Below, piece by piece: positions 38,667 to 48,587 of a stretch of DNA of 64,000 bases. The translations under genes and the position numbers were made by a program. Numbering within the stretch: position 1 is the stretch's first letter; each line of letters starts with the position of its first letter. Below the pieces are notes generated by a model. It worked only from the letters and a program-made list of their open reading frames with translations. It did no database searches and was not told the origin of the DNA. This DNA is from Ornithinimicrobium sp. INDO-MA30-4 (lineage in GTDB: Bacteria > Actinomycetota > Actinomycetes > Actinomycetales > Dermatophilaceae), in contig NZ_CP091056.1 of the NCBI RefSeq assembly GCF_021535045.1, positions 992,001-1,056,000 on the forward strand. The letters run 5' to 3'.

Positions 38667-39227
38667 ATGACCACAACGCTCGTGCTCGGAGCTGGACGCA
38701 GCGGCAAATCGGCGTACGCCGAGTCCCTGCTCAGTGATCACGCCAAGGTGACCTTTGTCGCCACCGGGCAGCAGCCCTGGGCGGACAAAGACCCAGAACG
38801 CGCTCGTCGTGTGCTTCAGCATCGCGCCCGCCGTCCGCAAGGGTGGCAGACCGTGGAATCTCGTGACCTCACCCGTGCGCTGCTGAGCAGCCGGCATCCA
38901 GTGTTGGTCGATGGCATCGCAGAGTGGGTCGGCGGCATCATCGACAGCCACGACATCCAGGACCCGGCGAAGTTGCAGCAGGACTTGATCGCCCAAATGG
39001 ATGAGTTAGTCGTGGCTTGGCGACATGTCCCATTCGACGTCGTCGCCGTCACCGAAGAGGTCGGCTGGGGTCAGAACGGCACCACCGAAGCTGAGCGCAT
39101 TTTTCGCGAAACGCTTGGGTATGTGAATGCTCGCCTGAGCCGTGCAAGCCACCATGTGCATCTAGTCGTGGCTGGCCGAGTGCTGGACTTGAGCAAGGCA
39201 CCGCTCGTGCCCTCAGGCAGCCTCTAA
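38667..39227 (+). CDS. cobU: Adenosylcobinamide kinase / guanylyltransferase
   Basis: 186-residue bifunctional enzyme that phosphorylates adenosylcobinamide and attaches GMP on the way to the cobalamin nucleotide loop. The P-loop is TLVLGAGRSGKSAYAESLL, followed by VTFVATGQQPWADKDPE; the guanylyltransferase His is in LQHRARRPQGWQTVE. EEVGWGQNGTTEAERIFRET is the conserved C-terminal part. ATG with GGGAG upstream. No cobalamin riboswitch was recognised in the 121 bases before it. cobS and cobT are not in the window. Confidence 0.9.
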   Translation: MTTTLVLGAGRSGKSAYAESLLSDHAKVTFVATGQQPWADKDPERARRVLQHRARRPQGWQTVESRDLTRALLSSRHPVLVDGIAEWVGGIIDSHDIQDPAKLQQDLIAQMDELVVAWRHVPFDVVAVTEEVGWGQNGTTEAERIFRETLGYVNARLSRASHHVHLVVAGRVLDLSKAPLVPSGSL

Positions 39228-39277
39228 CGCACGCAGTCGTTACACCCGGACCTGCTCAGGTCTGCATGAACCAAAGT

Positions 39278-39307
39278 GTGGCCCCGACCAATGCTGGTCG
39301 GGGCCAC
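39278..39307. terminator. Hairpin between convergent cobU and gcvT
   Basis: GTGGCCCCGACCA (39278-39290) pairs perfectly with TGGTCGGGGCCAC (39295-39307), loop ATGC. Confidence 0.8.
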
Positions 39308-39336
39308 AGTTATTGGCTCACTCTGCGTCCTCGAAA

Positions 39337-40441
39337 CTAGTTGGAGGTGCGCACCTGCACGAAGGGGGCTTCTCCACTTTGGCGGGCAGTTGACGGCCGC
39401 GCACCTCGATGGTCACCTCGTCGTCCCACGTCACGGCTCGGTCTAATAGGGCGAGGGCAATCCCCTGTTTCAAAGACGGTGAGAATGTCCCTGACGTCAC
39501 AGTTCCAACGGTGTTTCCTTCCGCGTCCAGGACTGGGCACCCGCTGCGGGGAATTCCGCGTCCGGTGAGGCGCAGACCACGGTTCAGTGGCGTTATTTTG
39601 GCCGCTCGCTCAGCGCTCAAGGATTCCTTTCCCCAGAATTCAGACTTGTCCCAGCCAACAGCCCAGGCCGCCCGTGCCATCACTGGGGTAATTTCGGCGC
39701 TGAGGTCTTGCCCGTGTAGTGGATAACCCATCTCAGTGCGGAGGTGTCGCGCGCGCCCAGGCCCGCGGGTAGGCCACCAAGGGGCTCAATCTCGGTCATC
39801 AAGGCATCCCACAGTTGCGCAGCACCGTCCCAACTGCAGACCAACTCGAAGCCCTTCTCACCCGTATAGCCGGTGCGGCAAACACGCACCTGCTGCCCCT
39901 GCCATTGCGCGTCCACGAAACTCATGAATCCGTGGTCGGTGGGGAGCCCAAGATTCGTCAACACCTCGGGGGCCTGCGGTCCCTGCACGGCAAGAACTGC
40001 ATACTCGGTGTGCTGGCCGGTGACGGTGATCTCTTCTGGGGCCTCCTCCGCCAACAGGGACACCACACCAGTGGTGTTCGCGGCATTCGGGATCAAAAAG
40101 ACTTCGTCGACACTGACCAGATAGGCAATGAGGTCATCGACCACGCCTCCATCTGGTGCACAGCACATGGTGTACTGCGCCTGACCAGGCTCGATCCGAT
40201 TCAGATCGTTACTCAGGCACCGGTTCACGAACGCCGCCGCGCCAGGTCCGGCAACGGTGGCTTTACCCAGGTGAGAGACATCAAAAACACCAACGGCTGA
40301 TCGCACCGCCGAGTGCTCGGCCACCACCCCACCGCCTGGATACTCAATCGGCATCAGCCAGCCACCAAAGTCGGCCATTTTGGCTCCGAGTGCTGTGTGC
40401 CGCTCGTGCAGGGGCGAGTTCTTCAGGTCAACGGTGTCCAT
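39337..40441 (-). CDS. gcvT: Aminomethyltransferase, glycine cleavage T-protein (frameshifted)
   Basis: About 368 residues. Transfers the methylene of the aminomethyl-lipoyl arm to tetrahydrofolate. Conserved parts: HTALGAKMADFGGWLMPIEY, GVFDVSHLGKATVAGPGA, VCRTGYTGEKGFELVCSWD, and, after a break near 39740, EMGYPLHGQDLSAEITPVMA and NTVGTVTSGTFSPSLKQGIA. A second break near 39375 leads to the true end PPFVQVRTSN at 39337. ATG at 40441. It opens the lipoate-related block; P- and H-proteins are not in the window. Confidence 0.92.
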
Positions 40442-40545
40442 GATCGTGACTCTAGCGCTAACGACCCGCAGTTCCGCGAGGTGGCCACTGCGGGGGTTAG
40501 GCTCAACAGGTCCCCTGCCCCACCTCACGAAAACGAGGACCTCCG

Positions 40546-42090
40546 ATGCCAGCAGTTTCGACGACCCTTCAACTCACCGACAAGGCTCCCGGCTCGCTAG
40601 CCGTCGCCGTGCTCGTGGTAGCCATCGAGCCCGGCAAACCGGGACCGGCGCTACGACAGGGCCACGGGCTCAGCAGCAAGGCCGGGAAAACAATCGAAGA
40701 GCACCTCGCCGCTGTTGGCGCGGAGGCGTCCTTGGGCGAAGTGACCCAGGTTGGCCCCGTTGCTGGGGTCAAGGCAGAGCGAGTCGTCGCCGTCGGAGTC
40801 GGCAAACCAGCCAAAGACACGCGCGGCTCGCAGCGCCCCGATGACACCGAGCGATACCGCCGTGCAGCAGGTTCGGCCACCCGGAGCCTGGCCGGCAGCA
40901 GCGACGCCGCAGTTGCCTTTGGCGACCTGGACGAAGATGCGTTGACCGCAGTAGCTCAGGGCAGTGTGCTCGGCGCATACGCATACCAAGAGTTCTTCGG
41001 AGAAGGCAAGAAGGCCTCAGCCAAGGCGCCACTAGGCTCAGTGACCTTGTTGGGCCTCAAGGCCCGCTCATCAGAAGGCAAGAAGTTGGTTGCGCAGGTG
41101 TCTGCACTCACCTCCGCCGTCAATTACGCCCGCGACTTGGTCAACATGCCGCCAAATGCGCTGTTCCCACAGTCCTTTGCGGAGTCGGTCGCCAGGAACG
41201 CCAAGAAGACCAAGGTCACCGTCGATGTATGGGACCCCCAGCGGCTGCACGACGAGGGCTGCGGCGGAATCCTCGGCGTGGGCCAGGGCTCCGCCCGGGC
41301 ACCCCGCCTGGTGACGATGAAGTATGCGCCGTCCAAGCCGGTAGCCCACCTCGCCTTTGTCGGAAAGGGCATCACCTTTGACTCCGGCGGCCTGTGCCTC
41401 AAGCCCGCAGCCTCGATGGTGACGATGAAGTGCGATATGGGCGGCGCGGCCGCCGTTGCGGCTGCCATCTTTGCCATCGAAGCAATGGGACTGCCTATTG
41501 CGGTGACTGGATACCTCTGCTTGGCCGAAAACATGACCGGGGACCTGGCTCAGCGACCTGGAGACGTGGTCACCATGCGCGGCGGCAAGACGGTGGAGAT
41601 CATCAACACCGATGCTGAAGGGCGTTTGGTGATGGCGGATGGGCTGGCCTTGGCTAGCGAGAGCAAGCCCGATGCCATCATCGACATCGCAACCCTCACG
41701 GGAGCCGCTGTGGTGGCCTTGGGTGAGCGCACACTCGGCATCATGAGCAACGACCAGGCTCTGACTGGTCGGGCTCACGCCAGTGCAACCTTGGCCGGTG
41801 AGCCGGCATGGCCGCTCCCCATGCTGGAGGAGATCCGTTCGACGATGGACTCCCCCGTTGCTGACCTTAAGCACACCGGCGAACGTTCCGCCGGTGCCAT
41901 GGTGGCCGCAACCTTCCTCGCCGAGTTCGTTGGCAACGGTGCCGATGGCGAGCAACTGCCCTGGGCCCACCTGGACATCGCTGGCCCTGCGTTCAACGAC
42001 AAGGCTCCGTTTGGCTACACCCCGAAGGGTGGAACAGGGGCTGGCGTGCGTGCCTTGGTAGAGCTGGCACAGAGCTACACCCTCGCCTAG
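40546..42090 (+). CDS. pepA: Leucyl aminopeptidase (M17)
   Basis: 514-residue cytosolic aminopeptidase with two metal ions. Active site VGKGITFDSGGLCLKPAAS (Lys, Asp) and the M17 signature NTDAEGRLVMADGL. YARDLVNMPPNALFPQSFAE and LTGAAVVALGERTLGIMSN are further family blocks. The N-terminal 170 residues form the variable regulatory domain. Intact. It is divergent from gcvT with 104 bases between; a strong hairpin follows. Confidence 0.93.
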   Translation: MPAVSTTLQLTDKAPGSLAVAVLVVAIEPGKPGPALRQGHGLSSKAGKTIEEHLAAVGAEASLGEVTQVGPVAGVKAERVVAVGVGKPAKDTRGSQRPDDTERYRRAAGSATRSLAGSSDAAVAFGDLDEDALTAVAQGSVLGAYAYQEFFGEGKKASAKAPLGSVTLLGLKARSSEGKKLVAQVSALTSAVNYARDLVNMPPNALFPQSFAESVARNAKKTKVTVDVWDPQRLHDEGCGGILGVGQGSARAPRLVTMKYAPSKPVAHLAFVGKGITFDSGGLCLKPAASMVTMKCDMGGAAAVAAAIFAIEAMGLPIAVTGYLCLAENMTGDLAQRPGDVVTMRGGKTVEIINTDAEGRLVMADGLALASESKPDAIIDIATLTGAAVVALGERTLGIMSNDQALTGRAHASATLAGEPAWPLPMLEEIRSTMDSPVADLKHTGERSAGAMVAATFLAEFVGNGADGEQLPWAHLDIAGPAFNDKAPFGYTPKGGTGAGVRALVELAQSYTLA

Positions 42091-42110
42091 TTCGTCCTTC
42101 GCAGACGCAA

Positions 42111-42147
42111 CAAAGGGTTGGCCAGCGTTTTGCTGGCCAACCCTTTG
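42111..42147. terminator. Strong hairpin after pepA
   Basis: A 16-bp perfect stem (42111-42126 with 42132-42147) with a GTTTT loop, between the convergent pepA and the small hypothetical gene. Confidence 0.8.
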
Positions 42148-42158
42148 CTATGTCACGC

Positions 42159-42521
42159 CTAGTTCTGGTCTCGCTGCTGCTGACTCCATTTACGCATCCG
42201 GCTTGGGTAACCGACCTGATTGACGTCATAGACCGGGATGCCCAAGTCTCGCGCAATGCCGAAGCCATTCTTTGGTGCCCTGACTGCCCTACGGGTCCAT
42301 TCGCCATCGTGAGCGACCAACACCAGGGTTGTTGTCGTCATATTGGTGGCAGGCTCAACGTAGCCCTCTACTCCGCGACGGCTCCCGACAAATTCCTGGG
42401 CATGCCGCATCACGGCTGCCAGGTCAACGTCCATATCCGGTCCATCACGGCGAGTGTGTCCAGCGCTGCCAGTTGAGGCAACACTGCTTTTGCGCCATCG
42501 ATCAAACAAACCCATAGCCAT
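42159..42521 (-). CDS. Short conserved protein next to lpd
   Basis: About 120 residues: MGLFDRWRKSS, DLAAVMRHAQEFVGSRRGVE, LVLVAHDGEWTRRAVRAPKN and IPVYDVNQVGYPSRMRKWSQ. A similar protein with a VPVYDVNRVGYPxRMRxW ending lies next to pepA/lpd in other actinobacteria, usually labelled hypothetical or misnamed oxidoreductase. No NAD-binding motif is present. Start uncertain between 42521 and 42515. Divergent from lpd. Confidence 0.65.
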   Translation of the reverse strand: MAMGLFDRWRKSSVASTGSAGHTRRDGPDMDVDLAAVMRHAQEFVGSRRGVEGYVEPATNMTTTTLVLVAHDGEWTRRAVRAPKNGFGIARDLGIPVYDVNQVGYPSRMRKWSQQQRDQN

Positions 42522-42574
42522 AGAGATTAAACCCTGCGGCTCCATGGTTCCTGAGACGGTGGCAAGATGCACTT

Positions 42575-43959
42575 ATGCAGTCGACGACGACCTCAGTGCA
42601 AACCTACGATCTCGTGATCCTTGGGGCTGGCAGTGGCGGCTATGCTGCCGCCTTGCGCGCCGCTCAACTTGGACAACGCGTGGCGCTCATCGAGCAGTCA
42701 AAGTTAGGCGGGACGTGTCTGCATGAAGGATGCATCCCTACCAAGGCGTTACTACACACGGCCGAGGTCGCCGATCAGGTGAAGGACTCGGCCCATGTCG
42801 GCATCCACGCCAGCCTTGATTCCATCGACGCAACAGCTATGCGCGCCTACAAGGATTCCATCGTTAAACGCCTCTACACCGGCCTTCAGGGCCTCGTGAA
42901 GTCGGCCAATATTGACTTCATCAGCGGCCGAGGGCGGCTGTTGGACTCCCAGACGGTGGTGGTTGATGGGCAAGAAATTCGCGGTAACAACGTCATCCTG
43001 GCCACCGGTTCATATGCCAAATCACTCCCTGGGCTCGAGTTCAAGGATCGCGTGTTGTCGAGCACCGAGGCCATGAACCTTGAAGAAGTACCCGGCAGCG
43101 TGATCGTGCTTGGTGGCGGAGTCATCGGGGTAGAATTCGCCTCCATCTGGGCATCACTTGGCAGTGACGTCACCATCGTGGAGGCCGCCGATCGCCTCGT
43201 GCCAACTGAGGAGCCTGTCATCTCGAAAACACTGGGCCGGGCCTTTCGAAAACGAAAAATCACGGCTCGCACCGGCTCCTCCGTTGATTCAGTCACCCAA
43301 GATCAAGACCAAGTCACCGTCACCCTGGCCGATGGCACTTCACTGCAGGCCGATTATCTGTTGGTCGCAATCGGGCGAGGCCCGCGATCAAGCGATCTGG
43401 GCTATGAAGAGGCCGGAATCACGATGGAACGCGGCTTCGTCACCACGGACGCCTCGCTCCAGACATCCCTGCCGGGCGTCTATGCCGTCGGTGACATCGT
43501 CCCTGGCCCGCAGTTGGCGCACCGCGGCTTCGCCCACGGCATCTTCGTAGCCGAGCACATCGCGGGGCTGGATCCAGAGGTCGTTGATGACACTGGCATC
43601 CCGAAAGTCACCTACTGCAACCCCGAAATAGCGAGTGTCGGACTGACCGAGGCCCAGGCCAAGGAGCGATACGGTGATGTCAGCAGTTACGAATACAACT
43701 TGGGTGGAAACGGCAAGTCGCAGATTTTGGGGACAGCTGGCCTGATCAAGCTCATCCGTCAGGCCGATGGACCTATCGTCGGCATCCACATGATCGGCGC
43801 ACGCGTCGGTGAGCAAGTTGGCGAAGCACAATTGATTTACAACTGGGAGGCTTTGCCCGAAGATGTTGCCGGACTCATCCACGCGCATCCGACACAGAAT
43901 GAGGCACTCGGTGAAGCCCACCTCGCGCTTGCAGGAAACCCCTCCATGCGCACTCATAA
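42575..43959 (+). CDS. lpd: Dihydrolipoyl dehydrogenase (E3; 3' frameshift)
   Basis: About 460-residue flavoprotein that reoxidises dihydrolipoyl groups of E2 and glycine cleavage H-protein. FAD site [20 protein letters not shown], redox disulfide [20 protein letters not shown] site [20 protein letters not shown], and catalytic His-Glu in [19 protein letters not shown] break near 43935 (GCAGGAAACCCC, expected one more A) hides the natural end GKPLHAHS at 43959. It lies 75 bases before the E2 gene and is probably co-transcribed. Confidence 0.94.
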
Positions 43960-44033
43960 CAACTGCGCGGCAGGCTGCACAAAACCTGCGCGTGCAACTA
44001 GACTTCCAATCCCCGGACGAGGAGACGTCGAGA

Positions 44034-45859
44034 ATGTCTGAACGCGTGAGCATGCCGGCCTTGGGTGAATCGGTCACCGAAGGCACGGTCACCCGCTGGT
44101 TGAAGGAAGTCGGCGAAGAAGTAGCCGTCGACGAACCCCTAGTGGAGGTGTCGACGGACAAGGTCGACACCGAGATCCCATCCCCTGTGGCTGGCACGCT
44201 GCAGGAGATCCTCGCGGACGAGGACGAGACTGTTGAGGTCGGCGCCGACCTCTGCGTCATCGGCGATGGCGACGCAGCCGCAGCCGACGAGTCCTCGGAG
44301 TCGCAGGACGAGGCTGAAGAAGAGCCCGCTGCAGACGAGGCTGAGGACAGTTCCGACGCCGACGAGGAGGAAGCCAGCCAAGAAGAGGCTGCATCCTCCG
44401 ATAATGACAGCGGCGATAGCGGCGACAGCGACTCCAGTGATGGCGGCGACGGCGAAACCGTCACCATGCCAGCCTTGGGTGAGTCCGTCACTGAAGGCAC
44501 CGTCACTCGTTGGCTCAAGGAAGTCGGCGACGACGTCGAGGTCGACGAGCCACTGCTTGAGGTTTCGACCGACAAGGTCGACACCGAAATCCCCTCCCCG
44601 TCGCTGGGAAATTGAGCAAGATCTTGGTGGACGAGGACGAAACCGTCGAGGTCGGCGGTGACCTGTGCGTCGTTGGCGGCAGCGGTGGCGGTTCAGCGTC
44701 CTCCGACGACGAGCCCGAGCCGGAACCAGAACCCGAGCCGGAACCAGAGCCCGAGCCGGAACCAGAGCCCGAGCCTGAGTCAGCCAAGGAAGAGGAGCCG
44801 GCTAAAGAAGAGGCTCCCAAGCAGGAAGAATCCAAGCCCGCTGAGTCCGAAAGCAAGGCAGAAGCCAAGGGTGGCGGTGCGGATGTCAACGCCTACGTCA
44901 CGCCACTAGTCCGCAAACTCGCCGCTCAGCACAGCGTCGACCTCAATGCTCTCGAGGGCACCGGTGTTGGTGGCCGTATTCGCAAGCAAGATGTCCTGGA
45001 CGCGGCCAAGAAGGCCACCGCGGACGCCGATGCAAAGAAGGCTGAAGAGGCCAAGAAGTCGGACGAGGCTAAGGCCCAAGCGCCAGCAGCTAAGTCGGAT
45101 GCCCCAGCCAAATCTGCTCCGGCCGCAAAGTCTGCTGCTCCAGAGATCGCCGCCAAGCGTGGCCAGCGCGAAAAGATGTCACGTTTGCGCAAGGTCATCG
45201 CAACCCGCATGGTCGAGTCGCTGCAGGTCAGTGCCCAGTTGACGACCGTCATCGAAGTTGATGTCACCAAGGTCGCTCGTCTGCGCAACAAGCACAAGGC
45301 AGAGTTCGCAGAGCGCGAGGGCGCGAAACTCTCGTTCATGCCCTTCTTTGCCATGGCCGCCGTTGAGGCACTCAAGCAGCACCCCAATGTCAACGCGAGC
45401 ATTGAAGATGACCACATCGTCTATCACGCTCAGGAAAACCTCGGTATCGCCGTCGACACCGAGCGTGGCTTGCTGGTGCCTGTCATCAAGGACGCTGGCG
45501 ATCTGAACATTGCTGGGTTGGCACGCAAAATCGGTGATGTTGCCGAGCGCACCCGGACCAACAAGATTGGCCCGGATGAGTTGGGTGGCGGAACGTTCAC
45601 GCTGACCAACACCGGCAGCCGCGGAGCACTCTTTGACACCCCGATCCTCAACCAGCCACAGGTTGGCATTCTGGGAACGGGATCGGTAGTGCGCAAGCCT
45701 GTCGTGGTGATGGATGACGATGGTGGCGAAACGATCGCCATTCGATCCATGGTCTACCTAGCCCTCACGTATGACCACCGACTGGTTGACGGTGCGGATG
45801 CTGCGCGCTTCCTCGCCACAGTCAAGGCTCGTCTCGAAGAGGCAAACTTCGAGGTCTAG
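44034..45859 (+). CDS. sucB: 2-oxo acid dehydrogenase E2, dihydrolipoyl succinyl-/acyltransferase (one frameshift)
   Basis: About 608 residues. Two lipoyl domains (44040-44280 and 44460-44680), each with [12 protein letters not shown] carrying the lipoyl Lys (codons 44160 and 44574). They are linked by acidic Ser/Glu and Glu-Pro repeats. A peripheral subunit-binding domain follows ([33 protein letters not shown]), then an Ala/Lys-rich linker and the catalytic domain ending [20 protein letters not shown]. The break near 44600 (CCCCGTCGC, expected CCCCGGTCGC) splits lipoyl domain 2. Whether it serves the pyruvate or the 2-oxoglutarate complex is open; the M. tuberculosis counterpart Rv2215 (DlaT) serves pyruvate dehydrogenase. 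Confidence 0.92.
44711..44780 (+). repeat. Glu-Pro dipeptide-coding tandem repeat
   Basis: About 11 consecutive Glu-Pro codon pairs, with an 18-bp higher-order period (units like GAGCCGGAACCAGAGCCC). It forms an extended swinging-arm linker between lipoyl domain 2 and the subunit-binding domain. Length is likely to vary between strains. Confidence 0.85.
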
Positions 45860-45870
45860 CTCGAGAAGTT

Positions 45871-45902
45871 GAAGGGGTCGCATCCCAGGATGCGACCCCT
45901 TC
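45871..45902 (+). terminator. Strong terminator after E2
   Basis: GAAGGGGTCGCATCC (45871-45885) pairs perfectly with GGATGCGACCCCTTC (45888-45902), a tight CA loop, followed by TTCTATTCT. Confidence 0.85.
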
Positions 45903-45983
45903 TTCTATTCTGGATCAACAAGTCCCTCAACAGACCGATCGCCCTAGCGTGTAGCACGCTGCGCGAGAAGCAGGAGTTATCGC

Positions 45984-46912
45984 ATGACGCGCACACCCCA
46001 AACTGTTGCGATCACCGGTGCATCAGGCATGATCGGCAGCCAACTTTCTCAGGCACTGCGTGATCGCGGCGACTCGGTCGTGCACTTTGTCCGTAGAGAG
46101 GCAGCCACTTCGGGGCTCCCCGAGGGCGTCACCGAGGCCCAGTGGGCTCCGGCAGATCGCGAAATGAACCCCAGCGACTTGGACAACGTCGATGCCGTGG
46201 TGCACCTAGCGGGCGCCGGGATCGGCGACCACCGCTGGACCGAGGACTACAAGAAGAGCATTCGTTCCTCGAGGGTGAATGGCACGACGGCAGTTGCCGA
46301 AGCGGTCGCGAGCCACGGGTCTCGTATTCGACTGGTGTCCGGGTCCGCGGTGGGCTACTACGGTGATCGCCGCGACGATGTACTGACCGAGGCCTCGAGC
46401 CTGGGAGAAGGATTCCTCGCCGAAGTGTGCCGTGATTGGGAGGCCACCACCTGGGCTGCCGAGCAAGCGGGTGCCCCGTCGCACATGCCCGGACCGGGAT
46501 CGTGCTTTCCCCTGAGGGTGGCGCTATGGCCAAATTGATGCCGCTGGCGAAATTCGGCTTGGCAGGCCCACTTGGCAGCGGCAAGCAATACTGGGCCTGG
46601 ATCACGCTGCACGACCACGTGCGTGCCCTCATGTTTTTGATTGACCACCGCGACATCACCGGCCCGGTCAACCTCGCCTGCCCCCAGCCGAGTCAGCAAG
46701 TCGATGTGGTGAAAGCCCTGGGCGATCAGTTGAATCGGCCTGCGCTCATCCCGGCCCCCACCATCGCACTCAAGGTGGCGCTCGGCCAGATGGCAAGCGA
46801 GATCTTAGGCAGTCAGCGTGCGCTGCCTACCGTGCTGAGCGACAACGGCTTCGCATGGGACCACGAAGAACTTGAGCACGCCACGCAGTGGTTAGTTGAA
46901 CAAGACGAATAG
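45984..46912 (+). CDS. TIGR01777-family NAD(P)-dependent epimerase-like protein (one frameshift)
   Basis: About 308 residues of the extended SDR family. Rossmann motif VAITGASGMIGSQLSQALRD; VDAVVHLAGAGIGDHRWTED; YxxxK-region equivalent GSAVGYYGDRRDDVLTEASS; C-terminal ITLHDHVRALMFLIDHRDIT. A break near 46475 (GCCCCGTCGCAC, expected GCCCCGGTCGCAC giving APVAHARTGIVLS) splits it. M. tuberculosis has the same gene (Rv2216) between the E2 and lipB genes. Substrate unknown. Confidence 0.88.
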
Positions 46913-46937
46913 GCCGTTGCCAGGTTCGCGTTGCCAG

Positions 46938-46980
46938 GTTCAGTGGGAGTTGACGACTAGTTCGTCAGCTCCCACTGAAC
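46938..46980. terminator. Long hairpin at convergent gene ends
   Basis: The arm 46938-46957 (GTTCAGTGGGAGTTGACGA core) pairs with 46961-46980 apart from one T/G wobble. It overlaps the last 24 bases of the minus-strand kinase gene, so those codons also form the terminator stem. Confidence 0.7.
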
Positions 46981-48475
46981 AAGTCGCCAGGTCTCATCGC
47001 TGTTGAGCAGTCGTAGGTTGATCACCTGCGTGGAAGCGGGCTCGCGAGTAGCAGCACTGGCTTCCTTCAGATCCGCCGTCACGACGTCATAACTCGAGGT
47101 CTCGATCGGCACCTGAACTTCCAGCACGAGTGGCCCTGTGCCCTTGTCACTGCCGATGACCCAGGGCTGGGAGATGGCCATCAGGTCTTGTATTTCACCC
47201 ACGTCAAAACCGATCCCCTCGTATGTCAGACCGCTAGCGCGGGCCTGGCTCAGCGCCGCCGCATCTGCCCGAAAGGCTGGTGACCCACCGGCCGTCGCGG
47301 CTGCCAGCGCGTCTATGTCCAGCTCATTCCACGCGAGCGCCCTGGCATCGACAAGCTCTTGGATGTGCTGGCGCAGCTCACCGTCACGCACAGGAAGCAC
47401 CCGCGCCGGCGCAGACTCGGCAGCAGCTATCTGCACCGGATCGGCGCTCGGCAGTGATTGGTTTGCCTGGCTGGGCTCGGCACCTCGGGTGAGGCCAAGG
47501 AGCGAAAGCCCGATCACCGCTGTCGAGGCAACACCGACGAGGCCAAGGAGAACCTTTGGTCGGCTGACCGAGGGTGGCCTCCGATGCCTTGGGGCACCTG
47601 CCTGCCCTGCTGTGCCCCTGCGGCTTTGTGCCGGTCTCCCAATGGCACCGCACCACGGATTCGGCGAGTTAATTCCAGCGATGGTTGCGCGTGCGGGGCT
47701 ATATCAATAGGTCGGGCAACTCCTAGTGCGGCTGCTGCACTAGCAACTTCTTCAGCCAATGGCCGGTCATCAGGCTCTGGGGCGAGACACCACTCGATCA
47801 ATTCTTGAGCGGCGCTAGACAACGTGGGGAGCAATTCGTTCAACGGCTTACGCGTGCCGACCCAGCCCGGCGCCTCCCCCACCAAAGCCCACCACGCCAA
47901 GGCCCCCAACGAATAGATATCGGACTCTGAGGTCGCCGCGAACCCCTCCAACACTTCGGGTGCCAATACCCCGTCAGTGCCAAACTCGCTCGTAGACTGC
48001 GAACCCGCCAAACTAGCCAGCCCAGCATCACCCAAGACCGGCATACCGTCGGCTAAGAAGAGAACATTCGAAGGCGACACATCAGCGTGTGCGACGCCTG
48101 CGCTGTGCAACGCTTCCAGGGCTCGTGCGATCGGCACCATCAAGGTGATGACCTCACCGAGCTGCAAAACTCCCGGGCGTGCAGAACCTGGCTCAGCGAG
48201 CCACCCTTGGCGAGTTGGGTGACAACAGCAACTTGGCTCTGCGACACAGCGATCACGTCATAAAGGTGCACAAGGTGTTGACTGCGGACACTGCTCAGCA
48301 CGGCAGCTTCACGCATGATCTGTTCAACGGCGTTGCGCGGATCGACCACTTTGATCGCCACATTGAGACCATCGCCAACCCGAACACCACGCCATACTTC
48401 AGAGGTGGCCCCCGACCCTAAGTGCTCGTGGACCTGATAGCCCTGCAGCTCTGGCGGTAGTTGGTTGACCACCAC
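46957..48475 (-). CDS. Atypical membrane Ser/Thr protein kinase (frameshifted)
   Basis: About 505 residues reading across two breaks. Kinase domain: HLGSGATSEVWRGVRVGD (glycine loop), VAIKVVD (ATP Lys), HADVSPSNVLF (catalytic loop with Ala instead of Arg), GDAGLAS in place of DFG, VLAPEVLEG, and SDIYSLGALAWWALVGEAPG. A basic stretch and one membrane helix (VLLGLVGVASTAVIGLSLLG) lead to an extracellular domain of about 180 residues (LRQHIQELVDARALAWNELD; TYEGIGFDVGEIQDLMAISQ) resembling an NTF2/Mce-associated-like fold only loosely. Breaks lie near 48174 (GCCCGGGAG, expected one more G) and 47620. Probably an active but atypical kinase; ligand and targets unknown. Confidence 0.78.
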
Positions 48476-48587
48476 GTCACCCCTAGTTCGGCGCGGCGAC
48501 GATCACCGCGCCTACCTAGGCTCGCGCATCCTCAGCAATGCTGCAGTGAGTTATCCACAGGTTCGCAGCACATTGGTACGCGGCTAG

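Noticed and set aside
43388..44584. 398-codon Ser-rich minus-strand open frame opposite lpd and E2
   Set aside because: The Ser/Ser repeats are the complement of Asp/Glu-rich linker codons in E2.
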